Source: Lineus longissimus
Taxonomy: Eukaryota; Nemertea; Pilidiophora; Heteronemertea; Lineidae
Direction of reading: 5' to 3'
Assembly (NCBI RefSeq): GCF_910592395.1
Contig: NC_088317.1
Location: 6,388,001-6,452,000, forward strand
Length of the DNA stretch: 64,000 nt
Positions 12,595 through 23,554 of the stretch are shown in pieces; position 1 is the stretch's first letter, and every line of letters begins with the position of its first letter. Made by a program: the position numbers and the translations under genes. The notes beneath the pieces are model-generated. The model did not search any database. It saw only the letters and a program-made list of their open reading frames with translations, and had not been told where the DNA came from.

Positions 12595-12798
12595 TCACTC
12601 TTCTTCCATCTTCTTTTCTTCTTCCTCTTCAACGTTTTTTTCCTCTCCTTCGACCTTTCGTTTCTTTGTCTTCCTCTTTTTTTTTGGTTTGTCGGGTGAA
12701 TACATCGCTTCGTTGCGTAACTTCGTGGAAATTGCGGTTTTAATCTCCTTGATCTTCTTCTTATCAAATTTTTTATTTCCGATTATGTACAGTGTATT
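12595..12798 (-). CDS. Candidate terminal exon of a BEN-domain protein
   Basis: On the minus strand a pyrimidine tract ending TTCACATTCCAG is followed by an open frame of 67 codons and a TGA stop. It starts NTLYIIGNKKFDKKKIKEIK and continues AISTKLRNEA, which resembles the closing helix of a BEN domain (I-x3-I-x-K-x-R). Next come a strong basic signal, PKKKRKTKKRKV, and an acidic tail rich in EEE, consistent with a nuclear protein. The acceptor is phase 0, while the upstream BEN exon (14275-14494) ends in phase 1, so at least one exon between them is missing from my model. It lies inside the 10 kb transposon, antisense to the transposase. Confidence 0.5.
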   Translation of the reverse strand, partial: NTLYIIGNKKFDKKKIKEIKTAISTKLRNEAMYSPDKPKKKRKTKKRKVEGEEKNVEEEEEKKMEEE

Positions 12799-12939
12799 CT
12801 GGAATGTGAAGAAAGAAAATTAAGAAACTTGGACATCATTTCACATTCTGTTATCCTCGACAATTTTGAGGATTTGTCCATTTTCAACCAGGGAAATGCA
12901 GAAGGTTCGTATGCATTTTACTAATGTTGAATGCTTTCA

Positions 12940-13560
12940 TGCTTCATTTCTGTTTTATCATCATAACCATTGCACTAACTGGCGCAGTTCTATCGTTGAA
13001 TTTGTTCTTGTTCATTGGTTGTGCATTTTTCCCCTGCCCAGGCTGATGACTCATTGAGAATTGTGGGCTATCAGCTAATTTGTGTAAGTATACTGTATAG
13101 CCTGCAGTTGGCTCTCAGGTGGAAAGCATATTCTAACCATAACCAAAAAGGAGCCGAAACCCAAATTTCACAAGCTGAAACATTCACTGATTTGTAAGGC
13201 CACCATTGGTCTGTAGCAAACATACCACAATAAACATTAAACACACGTAACAAGACGAAGTAGAACCTCTACATGTGCACATGCCTTTGCCTGTTACTTT
13301 AGACTTTGCTGTGCCAACTTGTGATAGCACACACTCTACATTTAGTAATCATCGATAAAGTAATACGCTCTGTGAAATTTGGGTCCCTGGGTTTTCATCC
13401 AAGTCAATATTATTATGATTATTAAGGTTTTGAGCTCAGGCAAAATAATTAGGATTCTCAAATCAACAATTTGTAACCATGGATACATGTATACACATGA
13501 CATGCATGATACTGTAAACACTCAAGTAAGCCAGTCACTGCATGATGTCAGCCAATTTGC
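12940..13560 (+). repeat. Left arm of a 0.62 kb inverted repeat
   Basis: This segment is nearly identical (only a handful of differences seen over 620 bp) to the reverse complement of 19163-19782. The arms are about 5.6 kb apart and both lie inside the 10 kb element. Short open frames in it appear in both copies and show no domain. Confidence 0.88.
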
Positions 13561-13629
13561 ATTGCTTGAGTGGCTGTCTTACATGAGTTCTCACAGTACA
13601 TGTATACCGTATTTAGGTGCTTACTCATA

Positions 13630-13839
13630 CTGTAAACCGGGAAATCTTTGCGGCTGGTTTATTTTACGGATAAGGTCCGTTTTTGCCGAAAAAATATATT
13701 TTACGCGTGAAAATTCTGCGGGTTCATCAGTGCCATAGGCCTAGCTAATGGTTCATTCAGAGGCACAATATATTTTATGCGTATTAATTTTGCGGACAAA
13801 GTTGGACCGCAAAGACCGCAAAAATTTCCTGGTTTACAG
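13630..13839. mobile_element. 210-bp TA-flanked MITE
   Basis: The ends CTGTAAACCGGGAAAT and AATTTCCTGGTTTACAG are inverted repeats and are flanked by TA on both sides (13628-13629 and 13840-13841), as for Tc1/mariner-type MITEs. The interior repeats GCGG and TTTTGCGG motifs. Confidence 0.72.
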
Positions 13840-14274
13840 TAGTACCCACAGGGCTTTCAATTTCCAGGTAGAACAACCGTTTTCCGGGTGTGTCCAATAT
13901 AGATGTGCCAAAGTCACCCCTTCTAAAGCGTTTTTCAACACTTATAATGGTCTCAATCATCAGAAATTACCTACTGTGAACACTCAGCTAAGCCAGCCAC
14001 TCGAACAATGCAAATAGGTTGACATCGGTGTCTGGCTTAGCTGAGTGTTTACAGTTATTTTACACACATAAAGTCACATCAAGTTCAGAGGGTGTCGATA
14101 TTCACACAAATTGGCGCAACAAGATGTGGTGAATCATGTGCCCCAAATAGGCTGAGAAAATGGCCAGTATACCTATATAACCCTCCTGGAAATTGAAAAC
14201 CCTTACAGATGCGTGATCGCACCTTCTCACAGGTGAGCCAAAAAAGCTAAAATTGGCCTGCCTCTGTCACCTAC

Positions 14275-14494
14275 CAATGATTGCCTGTACAATAACCGGG
14301 TCCATAGCCTGTTTCTCTGTCCCTTGGCCTTCAAGGGACAGGTTTTCCATCTCTTTTCTTGAGAACAACGTCTCCAGGATTCTGTTTATTCGTAGTGTAT
14401 CACGCTCATTCATCTTGTCGAGTAATTGCTTCTGCTGTGCTGTCAAGAAGACTTCCAAGGATGGAACTAGCCGCACCTTTTCAATGCCCGTTTT
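14275..14494 (-). CDS. Candidate BEN-domain exon
   Basis: The minus strand shows an acceptor (TTTCCTCTTTCAG), 220 nt open in phase 0, and a donor (ATTG then GTAGGT). The frame contains KVRLVPSLEVFLTAQQK, then INRILETLFSRKEMENLSLE and AMDPVIVQAI. The order R-x-L-x2-LFS-x-E-x2-L-S-x-G followed by LDP-x2-V-x-AI is typical of BEN domains, which bind DNA or chromatin. It lies between candidate proline-rich exons (15289-15912) and the terminal exon (12595-12798). It ends in phase 1. The gene is carried within a DNA transposon, which is odd for a host regulator. BEN is a motif-based call and no search was run. Confidence 0.52.
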
Positions 14495-15288
14495 CTGAAA
14501 GAGGAAATTATATTATACTTTCTTATACCTCAAGTAAATTTCCATTAATCCCATTGGCCCAATCGTCACGTGGCCACCGGACGTTTGTAATGTCTCCGAC
14601 CCAGCCAAGAGACATTCTTCGTAATGTTTACGGGGAAAAAATGGCAGCCATTTGCCCCGGCCGCTTTGATTCGAAAGTTTCAGCATGCTGAACCAAGCTC
14701 AAGACCAAGATTTACAATGAATAATGATAAATGGAAAGTTTAGTGAATTTTGGACTGGTAACAAACAGTGCGCTGTGAAATAACCGTCCTGGAGGCGAAT
14801 TTGTCCCCAGAGAATGAACGCTACCATTAAAAACTGCAAACATGTCGTCGATTTGGTAATTTTTTCGTCAATTTCTCCGCTTCACTAAATATTGCAATGC
14901 ACAACCCTCATTTCACAGACATGATTGTAGTAGTAAAAAAAGTACTCTTTGTTATCAGGGAGTCACTTTGTCAATGTTAGCGGCGTGAGCCGAGCAGATA
15001 GCCGTTGAACAGCAGCCCATGGACGAGGGGTAACAGGATTCCAGTATCCCTTGTCTATAATAAAAGCCTGTCACCCTTTGTCTCTCAATAAAACCTGTTA
15101 GTGTTACCCCTCTTCCCAGGGCCACTAGCATTGGTAGTGTCACTCTCCCATTTCAAGTAGTACAATTCTTATTACTTACATGAGGGGTTGTCAATACCAG
15201 TGTAAGCAGAGAAATCGACGAAAAACTTACCGAAGGGACAAACCCTTCCGTTGCCTTTGACAACAGTGATAGTAACAAATGCACTTAC

Positions 15289-15499
15289 GGTCTTCGATTC
15301 CCTCCAAATTGTTGAAATACTAATACATGGAGGTACACCAGCTGAAAAGGCAAGGAGACATTTTCAATCACCACAGGGACATCTTCTGGTGGCAGGGATA
15401 TCAGTTGGGGGCGGGGCAACAAACAAGTGAGTGATGTGGGCTCAACATACAATGATACGGGCCTCGGTGGTTTGGGAGAGGCCAAGCCGCTAACATGAC
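15289..15499 (-). CDS. Candidate proline-rich exon, copy 2
   Basis: The minus strand shows a good acceptor (TTTGTTCTCTAG) and donor (GACC then GTAAGT) around 211 nt, entering in phase 1 and leaving in phase 2. The frame contains SPKPPRPVSLYVEPTSL and LPPEDVPVVIENVS. It is paralogous to the exon at 15707-15912, and the two would splice to each other in frame. Copy 2 lacks a 27-nt, 9-codon block that copy 1 has, an in-frame difference that supports coding status. I do not recognise the domain. Its link to the BEN exon needs an intervening exon because the phases differ. Confidence 0.42.
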
Positions 15500-15706
15500 C
15501 TAGAGAACAAAAACAACATTTAGGATACAACAGATAAGACAGGCTCATTCAATCCAGTGATAGATTTTAAGGTTTTTTTCCCAGTTGCCTGCAGGACAAG
15601 ACTTAGTGTGTAAAGATTTTGGTTGTCTGTCCAGATTCAAAGGTTGTATCAGAAGACAATCTGTATCAAGGTCTTTGACACGTCAGCAGTCGCTTTAGAA
15701 ACTTAC

Positions 15707-15912
15707 CGGCTCTGGTTTCCACGTCAGGGCTGGCGGTGACGCTCTCGCTGATTGTCCTGTTACTCAGATACGTCATGACATGGACATCTTCTTTTGGCAG
15801 GGTATCAGGCGGGGGCGGGGCAACGAACAAACATTGCCTCTTGGCTTTAGTGTCGACATCGAGTGATGTGGGCTCAACATACATGGATACGGGCCTCGGT
15901 GGTTTGGGAGAG
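15707..15912 (-). CDS. Candidate proline-rich exon, copy 1 (5' boundary uncertain)
   Basis: This minus-strand frame contains SPKPPRPVSMYVEPTSL, then DVDTKAKRQ (the block missing from copy 2) and TLPKEDVHVMTYLS. It ends at a donor (GCCG then GTAAGT) in phase 1, matching the phase 1 acceptor of the 15289-15499 exon. Homology to copy 2 stops at about 15913, exactly where the plus-strand transposase reading frame becomes conserved. The junction may therefore be a duplication or deletion breakpoint and not a natural acceptor. Confidence 0.38.
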
Positions 15913-17138
15913 GCACGTCTATTGACTACATGCATGGGGTGCTTTTGGGCGTTGTCCGCCAACTCTTACATCTGTGGTTTGACTCAAAGAACCATAACAA
16001 GCCATTCAGCATCAGTAAGTGTGCAGACCTAGTCGATGAAAGACTTCTGACTATCAAACCTCCCTTGTACATTTCTCGGCTGCCTAGGTCGGTTGAAAAT
16101 CACATGGCATACTGGAAAGCCAATGAGCTGCGGGCATGGCTCCTGTACTACAGCGTACCAGTACTGCTTGGCATTCTACCAGAGGACTACTACCAACACC
16201 ACCTGATGTTGGTTGAAGCTATCAATACCCTGAACAAGGACAGCATTTCTTTTAATGAACTGGCACTCTGCCATGATCTCCTTGTGAAATATTGTTCAAA
16301 ATTTGGTACATTGTATAGTGTTAGACACATGTCCATGAATGTCCACCAGTTGCTGCACTTGGTGGATGTGGTGAAATTGCAGGGTCCTCTGTGGGTGACA
16401 AGTTGTTTCGCTTTTGAAGGGCTCGATGGGAAGCTGCTGAAGTTGGTTCATGGGCCCAACAAGCCGGCCATCCAGATTGGCAATGCAGTTACATCCATGC
16501 TGAAGATTCCGGAGTTCGCCTCGCAGCTAGAAGATGATTCCAAATCACGCATTCTCTACAACACCATGAGAAACAAATCAAAATATGCGCCTGGAGATAA
16601 AATTTCTGATGGGGGACAGGCAATCGGCAACTATGTTCCAGTTAGGCCTACTGATGATGAATTGTTGTCACTGGTTGAGAAATCTGGATACCGAACTACA
16701 CAGTCCTCAAAGTTCACACGGGCTATTATCAATGGCACTGTGGTGTGTAGTCGGCAATATGCAGCCTTGAAGAGTAGAAAATGTTCACTTGTTCTTCTCT
16801 GTGATGGGTCATTTGCTTCGGTGGAGACATTCGTTAGAATTAGGGATTGTTCATGTGGGAACCCTATTGAGAAGTGCGCCTGTCAGAACATCTTTTTGGC
16901 TCTTGTTCACAAAATACATGTTGCTCACTTAGCTGAAGTAGGTCTCTGTAAAGAGGAATTGACTTCAGCAACACTATCTCATATGAAGCTGGTGAAGCAA
17001 AACTGCAGGCAGATGGTTGCTCTACCTATCACTGCTATCAAAGATGTCTGTGTATATATTAGTGTGCAGTTGTGTCATGGCAGCTCTGATGTCCTTGAAT
17101 TCATTGCTGTGCCCCCTAATCACATTGAAAGTGACTAA
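15912..17138 (+). CDS. CACTA/EnSpm-like transposase, C-terminal part
   Basis: An open frame of about 400 codons begins IDYMHGVLLGVVRQLL, the motif that precedes the DUF4218-like region of EnSpm transposases. Further on come MNVHQLLHLVDVVKLQGPLW and FEGLDGKLLKLVHG, also typical of that region, then cysteine-rich CSCGNPIEKCACQ near the C-terminus. The first ATG is at 15930, within the conserved motif, so the true N-terminal catalytic part must come from upstream exons or is lost. An in-frame TGA lies at 15864. I found no convincing upstream exons on this strand. The gene sits centrally in the 10944-20972 element, whose ends and subterminal repeats fit this family. The frame itself has no stops or frameshifts over 1.2 kb, implying fairly recent activity or selection. 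Confidence 0.72.
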   Translation, partial: GTSIDYMHGVLLGVVRQLLHLWFDSKNHNKPFSISKCADLVDERLLTIKPPLYISRLPRSVENHMAYWKANELRAWLLYYSVPVLLGILPEDYYQHHLMLVEAINTLNKDSISFNELALCHDLLVKYCSKFGTLYSVRHMSMNVHQLLHLVDVVKLQGPLWVTSCFAFEGLDGKLLKLVHGPNKPAIQIGNAVTSMLKIPEFASQLEDDSKSRILYNTMRNKSKYAPGDKISDGGQAIGNYVPVRPTDDELLSLVEKSGYRTTQSSKFTRAIINGTVVCSRQYAALKSRKCSLVLLCDGSFASVETFVRIRDCSCGNPIEKCACQNIFLALVHKIHVAHLAEVGLCKEELTSATLSHMKLVKQNCRQMVALPITAIKDVCVYISVQLCHGSSDVLEFIAVPPNHIESD

Positions 17139-17148
17139 ATAGCTTTTT

Positions 17149-18777
17149 GGCTCACCGTAGGGGAGTCTATACGATACCGCAGTGTCCGTCGTCCGTCGTC
17201 GTCGTCGTCGTCGTCCGTCGTATCCTAGTTCAAAAACAGTGGCACGTTTTTTAACCGCTAGGCCTATGAACTTAAAACTTTGTACACATGACCCCCTAGG
17301 TCAGATGACCCGTGACACTAAATTTCTGTCCGATCTGATTCTCTACTTCGCCACCAGGGGGCCAAATGTGGATATCTAAAAAGTGTGATATCTCGCTTAT
17401 TAGTGACTTGTTTTCGATAACACTTTAGTGGTAGGTACTCATAGCAAGGATACATCATATATCTTACGGGTTTTTAATTTGATCTACTTTTCAAGGTCGC
17501 AGAGGTCAAATGGCGTGAATTGGCCGTTTGAGTGTAACTATGGCACGTTTCTCAACCACCAAAGCTATGAGCTTGAAACTTGGTACATAGAACCCCCTAT
17601 ATCAGATAACCTCTGGTGCTGAATTTCAGCCTGATCTGATTCTTACCTTTGCCACCAGGGGGCCAAAACAGAAAAGTAAGAAGTGCAATAGCCTGCTTAT
17701 TAGCAAATTGTTTTTGATGAAATTTTTATGGCAGGGACCCCTAGCAAGGTTACCTCAGATGTTCCACGATTTTTCGGATTTGACCTACTTTTTAAGGTCG
17801 CAGAGGTCAAATGGCGTAAATTTGCCGTTTGAGTGTAACTATGGCACGTTTCTCAACCGCAACAGTTATGAACTTGAAACTTTGAACAAATGACCCCCTA
17901 GGTCAGTTGACCTTTTACACTGAATTTTGGTTCGGTCTGATTATTGACTTGGCCACCAGGGGGCCCAAACTCAAAACTCAAAAAGTGTGATTTCTCGCTT
18001 ATTACTGATTTGTTTTTGATAAAAGTTTCATGGTAGGTACTCCCAGCAAGGATACATCACATATCTTACGGGTTTTTGATTTGACCCACCTTTCAAGTTC
18101 ACAGAGGTCAAAGTTGAAAACTTTACCGTTCTTGGTACGTTTTGTTGTTGTTCAATGTAAAGAGTTTTAATTTTGTGTAATGATGCATCTAAGAAGCCAC
18201 TATTTGTATGCCAAGTTTCAGCCAGATCGGAATTCAAATATGGCCGAAATTGCATGTTTTGTGGGTTTTTCCTCGTATTGTGGCAATCCAAAGGTCGTGA
18301 GTTCAAACCCCGGTCAAGGACAGCCAAAAATATTTTTATTTTTCATCTTTTCCTTTTTTCTTTTCTGAGTTCTATCTTACATTTTCTTCATTTTTAGATT
18401 TATTTGGTGCCATAGATTTAATAAGGCGGCCATCTTGGAAATCTTTTTTTGCCGATTGCTGTAGTGTAACAAATGATGAAATTGTTATGGTCAGGTGGAT
18501 GTGTCTACATCACATATCACCCTGGTTTGTTATTTGACCTACCTGTCAGGGTCACTGAGGTCAAAGTTAAAAATATATTCACCATTGTCATGGAGTGGCA
18601 CGTTTCTTCACTATCATTTTCACCTAGACTCTACGAGCTTGGAACCACAAGTCTCGGATTCACCACTTGGCCAGGGCCGGCTCTGAACTGGTCACAGATG
18701 CATGTATAAATTATGAGAGGCCTACATACTGTAGCACTTTCTGTAACTGTCTACTAAAAATACTTACGGTGAGCACA
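17149..18777. mobile_element. 1.6 kb element with GCTCACCGTA ends and 301-bp units
   Basis: It starts GGCTCACCGTAGGGGAGTC, 10 bp after the transposase stop, and ends near 18777 with ACTTACGGTGAGC, the inverted motif. After a CGT microsatellite (about 17181-17220), three tandem units of 301 bp follow, marked by GGCACGTTT at 17241, 17542 and 17843, each with GTAACTATGGCACGTTTCTC and CCACCAGGGGGCC. A degenerate unit lies at about 18480-18680. It is nested in the 10 kb element. No coding capacity is seen. Confidence 0.6.
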
Positions 18778-18811
18778 ATGGCCCCTGGCCGTTTCATTTA
18801 GTCCGTTACAA

Positions 18812-18905
18812 TACAGTAGAACCTCCCCTTGCGGACACCTCTGCCAGGCGGACACCTCTTCATTACGGACATGGCTCACTTTGTCGACATCTTCAGATAT
18901 GATGG
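18812..18905. repeat. Fragment of Tigger/pogo-like MITE
   Basis: The sequence TACAGTAGAACCTCCCC followed by repeated GCGGACACCTC matches the left end of the MITE at 45622-45799. The right end is missing. Confidence 0.5.
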
Positions 18906-19162
18906 AACTAAAGCAACTGACTTTGGGGCCATCTTAGGGTGATCAGAAGTACAAACATAAAAGAAATTGTGTCAACCTATCAAAATTGCTCCGGCAGATA
19001 TGGATTTTAAGGCTCGATCGCAGTATTTCTTTGCCAAAGCTATGATCATTCATATTGAAAAGAACCTAGCGACCCAAATTTCACAACTTCTTTTCATGTG
19101 CAATCACTATTTTCACAAATTGGTGCGGATGGATCAAAATAATATACCATTAGTAAATTGCA

Positions 19163-19782
19163 GCAAATTGGCTGACATCATGCAGTGACTGGCTTACTTG
19201 AGTGTTTACAGTATCATGCATGTCATGTGTAAACATGTATCCATGGTTACAAATTGTTGATTTGAGAATCCTAATTATTTTGCCTGAGCTCAAAACCTTA
19301 ATAATCATGATAATATTGACTTGGATGAAAACCCAGGGACCCAAATTTCACAGAGCGTATTACTTTATCGATGAATACTAAATGTAGAGTGTGTGCTATC
19401 ACAAGTTGGCACAGCAAAGTCTAAAGTAACAGGCAAAGGCATGTGCACATGTAGAGGTTCTACTTCGTCTTGTTACGTGTGTTTAATGTTTATTGTGGTA
19501 TGTTTGCTACAGACCAATGGTGACCTTACAAATCAGTGAATGTTTCAGCTTGTGAAATTTGGGTTTCGGCTCCTTTTTGGTTATGGTTAGAATATGCTTT
19601 CCACCTGAGAGCCAACTGCAGGCTATACAGTATACTTACACAAATTAGCTGATAGCCCACAATTCTCAATGAGTCATCAGCCTGGGCAGGGGAAAAATGC
19701 ACAACCAATGAACAAGAACAAATTCAACAATAGAACTGCGCCAGTTAGTGCAATGGTTATGATGATAAAACAGAAATGAAGC
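19163..19782 (-). repeat. Right arm of a 0.62 kb inverted repeat
   Basis: Near-identical reverse complement of 12940-13560. It includes the mirrored short open frames and has no gene of its own. Confidence 0.88.
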
Positions 19783-20599
19783 ATAAGCCAAGCATGCATG
19801 GTTTGTGAACAACTCAAATTTTCAAATGCAGCAGTATGCGAACAATGACATCATGAATTAATAAAAAAAGGTCGAGAAACCTATGAGAATTGTATAAATT
19901 CATAGTACATGTACGACCGATGATAATAAATTTCATGTTTCCTACAATTTGGTCCTCAGAGTTGATCATTACTTTTCATAGCAATCATGTTCATTGTTCC
20001 AATAAGCGGGCCGACCCACATGTTGCGACTGGATGGCCATTTTGACTCCTCAAAGCAGGTCGAAACTCTACATGTATGTAGTTGCAACTAATACCACTGC
20101 GGTGGTGCGGGTTGGTTGCGGTAAACCCAATGATCTAGCAATACCACAGTTGACATCAGTACAGTTGACAACGTGTGCGGCCCACTCAAAAATTACCTGA
20201 ATGGACCTGCCGGTGTACTGGTAACCAATATTTTCACCTGATCAAGATCAGGGTTTACATGGAGTACCAATATGCCACAGCCAAGTGTTCGCATTATGGA
20301 TGCTCATGATGTGGTGAAAATATCCCCCCCCCCCCCCCCCCCCCGATGAAATCACTATGCTACTTGTAGAACCCATGACTGTAAACTTCAACCATTTGTA
20401 TCATGACTTGACTTGAAGGGAGGCTGTATTCCCCATGCAATAAGCAGAATGAACACATACGTGTACATGTACTGTAAATATCCTCGACAACTGGGCACTT
20501 CTGCATGAAACTTTAAGATCTTTTCTTCGAGAAATATTTTCCTGACATTTGAATTTGAAAAAAATTCCCAAGTACATTTCAACATAGAAATTTTTCAAA

Positions 20600-20972
20600 G
20601 TATCGTTTCGACTTACAATTTTTTTGAGATTATCGTTTCGACTTAGAAATTTTTTGAGATTATCGTTTCGACTTAGAAAGTTTTTCTACGTTATCGTTTC
20701 GACTTAGAAAATTTTTCAAATTTATCGTTGAGAATCGTTGAGAATCGCTCAGTATCGTTAAAGTATCGCTGAGATATCGCTTGGTATCGTTTAGTTATCG
20801 CCAGCTATCGCTTCATTATCATTGACTATCGTGCTGGTATCGTTTTTTATCGCCAAACATCGTTTAGTATCGCTTGATTATCGCTTAGTATCACTATGTA
20901 TCGCTAAGTATCGCTAAATATCGCTAAGTATCTTTGAGTATCGCCAGTTATCGCCTCAAATTTCTGGTAGGG
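20600..20972 (-). repeat. Subterminal TATCGC repeat array, right end
   Basis: First a 36-bp-like repeat of TTATCGTTTCGACTTAGAAA, repeated about five times, then short TATCGC/TATCGTT units up to the terminus. In reverse complement it equals the GCGATA array of the left end. A run of 20 C lies just outside the array at about 20324-20344. Confidence 0.75.
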
Positions 20973-23554
20973 ATTACCCCATTATATGCTATGTCGATTT
21001 CATTATGGATGGATATCCACTGAACACAAGTAATAAAACTTGCTATATTGAAACATTACCCAATAATATGCTATGTCGATTTCATTATGGACGGATATAC
21101 ACTGAACACAAGTAATAAAACTTGCGACAATACAACATTGACAGACACTGCATCATTGTAAAGGCTCACAGGTGAGCCAAAAATCATTAAAAGCCAGTCA
21201 CTAATAAGCGAGATATCGCACTTTTTACCTTTTTTAGTTTTGCCTCCTGTTGGCCATGCACAAGTCGAGAATCAGATTGGATCAAAATTCAGTATCAGAG
21301 GTTTTACATGTCATAGGGAGTCGTGTACCAAATTTCAAGTTCATAGCTTAAGCGGCTAAGAAACGTGCCATAATTCCACTCAAATAGCTAATAAAGCCAT
21401 TTGACCTCTGAGACCTTGAAAATTAGATCAAATCAAAACCCCGTACGATATGTGATATATCCTTGCTAGGAGTACCTACCACAAAAATGTTATCCAAAAC
21501 AAGTCACTAACTAGAGTTTTGAAATTTGCTTTTAGCAAATTTGAGTCCAGCACCAGGGTGAAGATATTGGGGTTGAGATACTGAGAGGAGAAGTGGATGG
21601 TTTTGCAGAAATACGGCAAATGTTTTGCCACGTAACTGTAGTGACTTAACCTGGAATCAGGGTAAAACCTGAACATTCTCATTCCTGTAATGAAGGTTTG
21701 CGATCTCAATTGACATGCAAGAAGGGTTTGCACATGCTTTTTGGCTTTCCACATGCTTTTTGGGAATGTTAAGTTACCGAGATGATTACTAACTGCTGAT
21801 ATTATAGGAACAATACGATCTTTATTCACTGCATCTGAACATCGAAATGTGGTTTATCTGAAGCAACGAAATACCCAGAACATTCTGGGTGACCACTACT
21901 CGTGGTATCATATCAACTAGACTTAAGACATAACAGGGAATTAGCCTTTTTTTAGGCCTAGATCAGGTCCACAACCATTGCAAGGAAATTCAAGGTATTT
22001 TTTTCATTTTGCCCTCCTCTTCTTGGACAGACAATGTCTGTTTGGCGACACTTCCGGTCGGGGATTGTAAATTTTCTTCCCAATTCATAATGGGGAGTAG
22101 ATTTGGCTGTGTTTATTATGTTCCAAAAAACTGTTCCGCAACGTCATCATAGGTTTACATCAGTCATCATTTACATGCAATAGCGCTAGCATCGTCTGCT
22201 CATGCATTAGGATTTTTCCAGAAACGATAATTTCTTTTAGTTTTTATTACGGTATCATCAAAATTACTGACAGTTTCATAGCTGAGAAGCATCATACATT
22301 AGTTCAGAATATTTACAATCAATGATATTACATAGAAAATTATATATACCCCGGTATAATTGATTTAATTGGGCACTACATTCGTGTTCGCTCATGAATA
22401 CTAAAAATTGATCGCGCAAAGGTCCTGGTCAAGTGAACGATGGCTCTTCCATTCATTGCCGCTACTTAACTTTGCAACAATTAACTTTGCAAAACAAATA
22501 ACCAATTCAAACACAAAAAAACAATTTAGCAACACTTTGATATTTTATCATGTAGAGTATGTGACATTTCATGCGTTTATTAGGAAGAAAATACAAAAAG
22601 GGAATGTAATTAATACGGTACCTAAAGGGACAAGAGGGAGTGATGACAAAAGCTACAACAGCGCTGAATGCCACGTGGCTTTGTTTACAATCAGTACGGG
22701 TAATTTTTTAGATCTAAAATGCAGCAAAAGCATCGAAGAGGTTTAGAAATTTTTAATGAATTAGACATGTGAGCGAAGCGAGGAGTCATGGTATCTAGTA
22801 GTTAGGCCAATCTCGCATCCCAATTGAAAAATTGGTGAGAAGAATAAGAAGAATCTTTCCTACCTAGTGAAACCAGTACATCCTGCACCCAAGAGGGGTG
22901 CTGGACGTAATTAAGAATGTTTGTAGCTGATTTAAAGGTTTGAATCGTCTTTGGGAAAACGATTTTAGAATCGAGGCCAAATAAAAGTAGTTTTTGGCGC
23001 GAATGACGTCATCAATGGCGGATTGACTCGGATAATTCGAAGGGGGAATTCAATGACGTCATTGTGGGGATTGTCGTGTATTAGAATCTGTCGGGGAATT
23101 TATTATCTTATCTAACAAAAAATCGCCCAAATCTCACCAAATGACTTCAAATTTTGAATTCATTTTACAACTCAGACCTGGACATTAATGTTGATCAACA
23201 AATCCGTGGCCATTTGGGTGTTGATATTTTGTAGTTTGGCTGATCTCGCATCCCAATTGAAAATTGCTGAGAAAAGAGAATTTTTCCTACCTAACCTAGT
23301 GAACTCAATATGTCCAGCACCTATCGGTGGTGCTGGACATAATAAGCGAGATATTGCAATTTTTTGGTTTCCACTTCTGGCCCCCTGGTGAAACTTGCGA
23401 CAATGAATCATTAACCCATTATCAGCGATGCTGATTTCATAATGGACCGAAATACAGTTTAAATATCATAAAAACAGGTTATGCTTTGGAGATGCAAGTG
23501 ACATGAAACCACTTTTCTATAATCTCCACAGTTTTATCATTTCCATTTCCTTCC
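20973..23554. other. Repeat-rich non-coding stretch
   Basis: Two direct copies of a 79-bp repeat with GGATATACACTGAACACAAG lie at 20980-21130. An inverted copy of the 301-bp unit lies at about 21163-21515. Two related segments containing AATCTCGCATCCCAATTGAA lie at 22802-22915 and 23238-23342, the latter ending in a GTCCAGCACC/GGTGCTGGAC hairpin. No exon is supported except at the right margin. Confidence 0.55.

Larger units (their letters stand above)
10944..20972. mobile_element. 10.0 kb CACTA/EnSpm-like element
   Basis: The left end CCCTACCAGAAATTTTGAGG followed by CGATAACTG is matched, inverted, at 20932-20972 (ending TTTCTGGTAGGG). The flanks carry AT on both sides (10942-10943 and 20973-20974). 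The same genomic repeat occurs without insertion at about 21040-21085 and reads GAAACATTACCC, which is exactly the join predicted for the empty site. Both ends carry subterminal arrays of GCGATA-type motifs. The interior contains the C-terminal half of an EnSpm-like transposase. Length, subterminal repeats and transposase agree with the CACTA-Mirage-Chapaev group; the exact family is not assigned. Confidence 0.75.

Noticed and set aside
18270-18330. tRNA gene or SINE suggested by GAGTTCAAACCCCGG
   Set aside because: A B-box-like segment is present but there is no A box or cloverleaf at the correct spacing.
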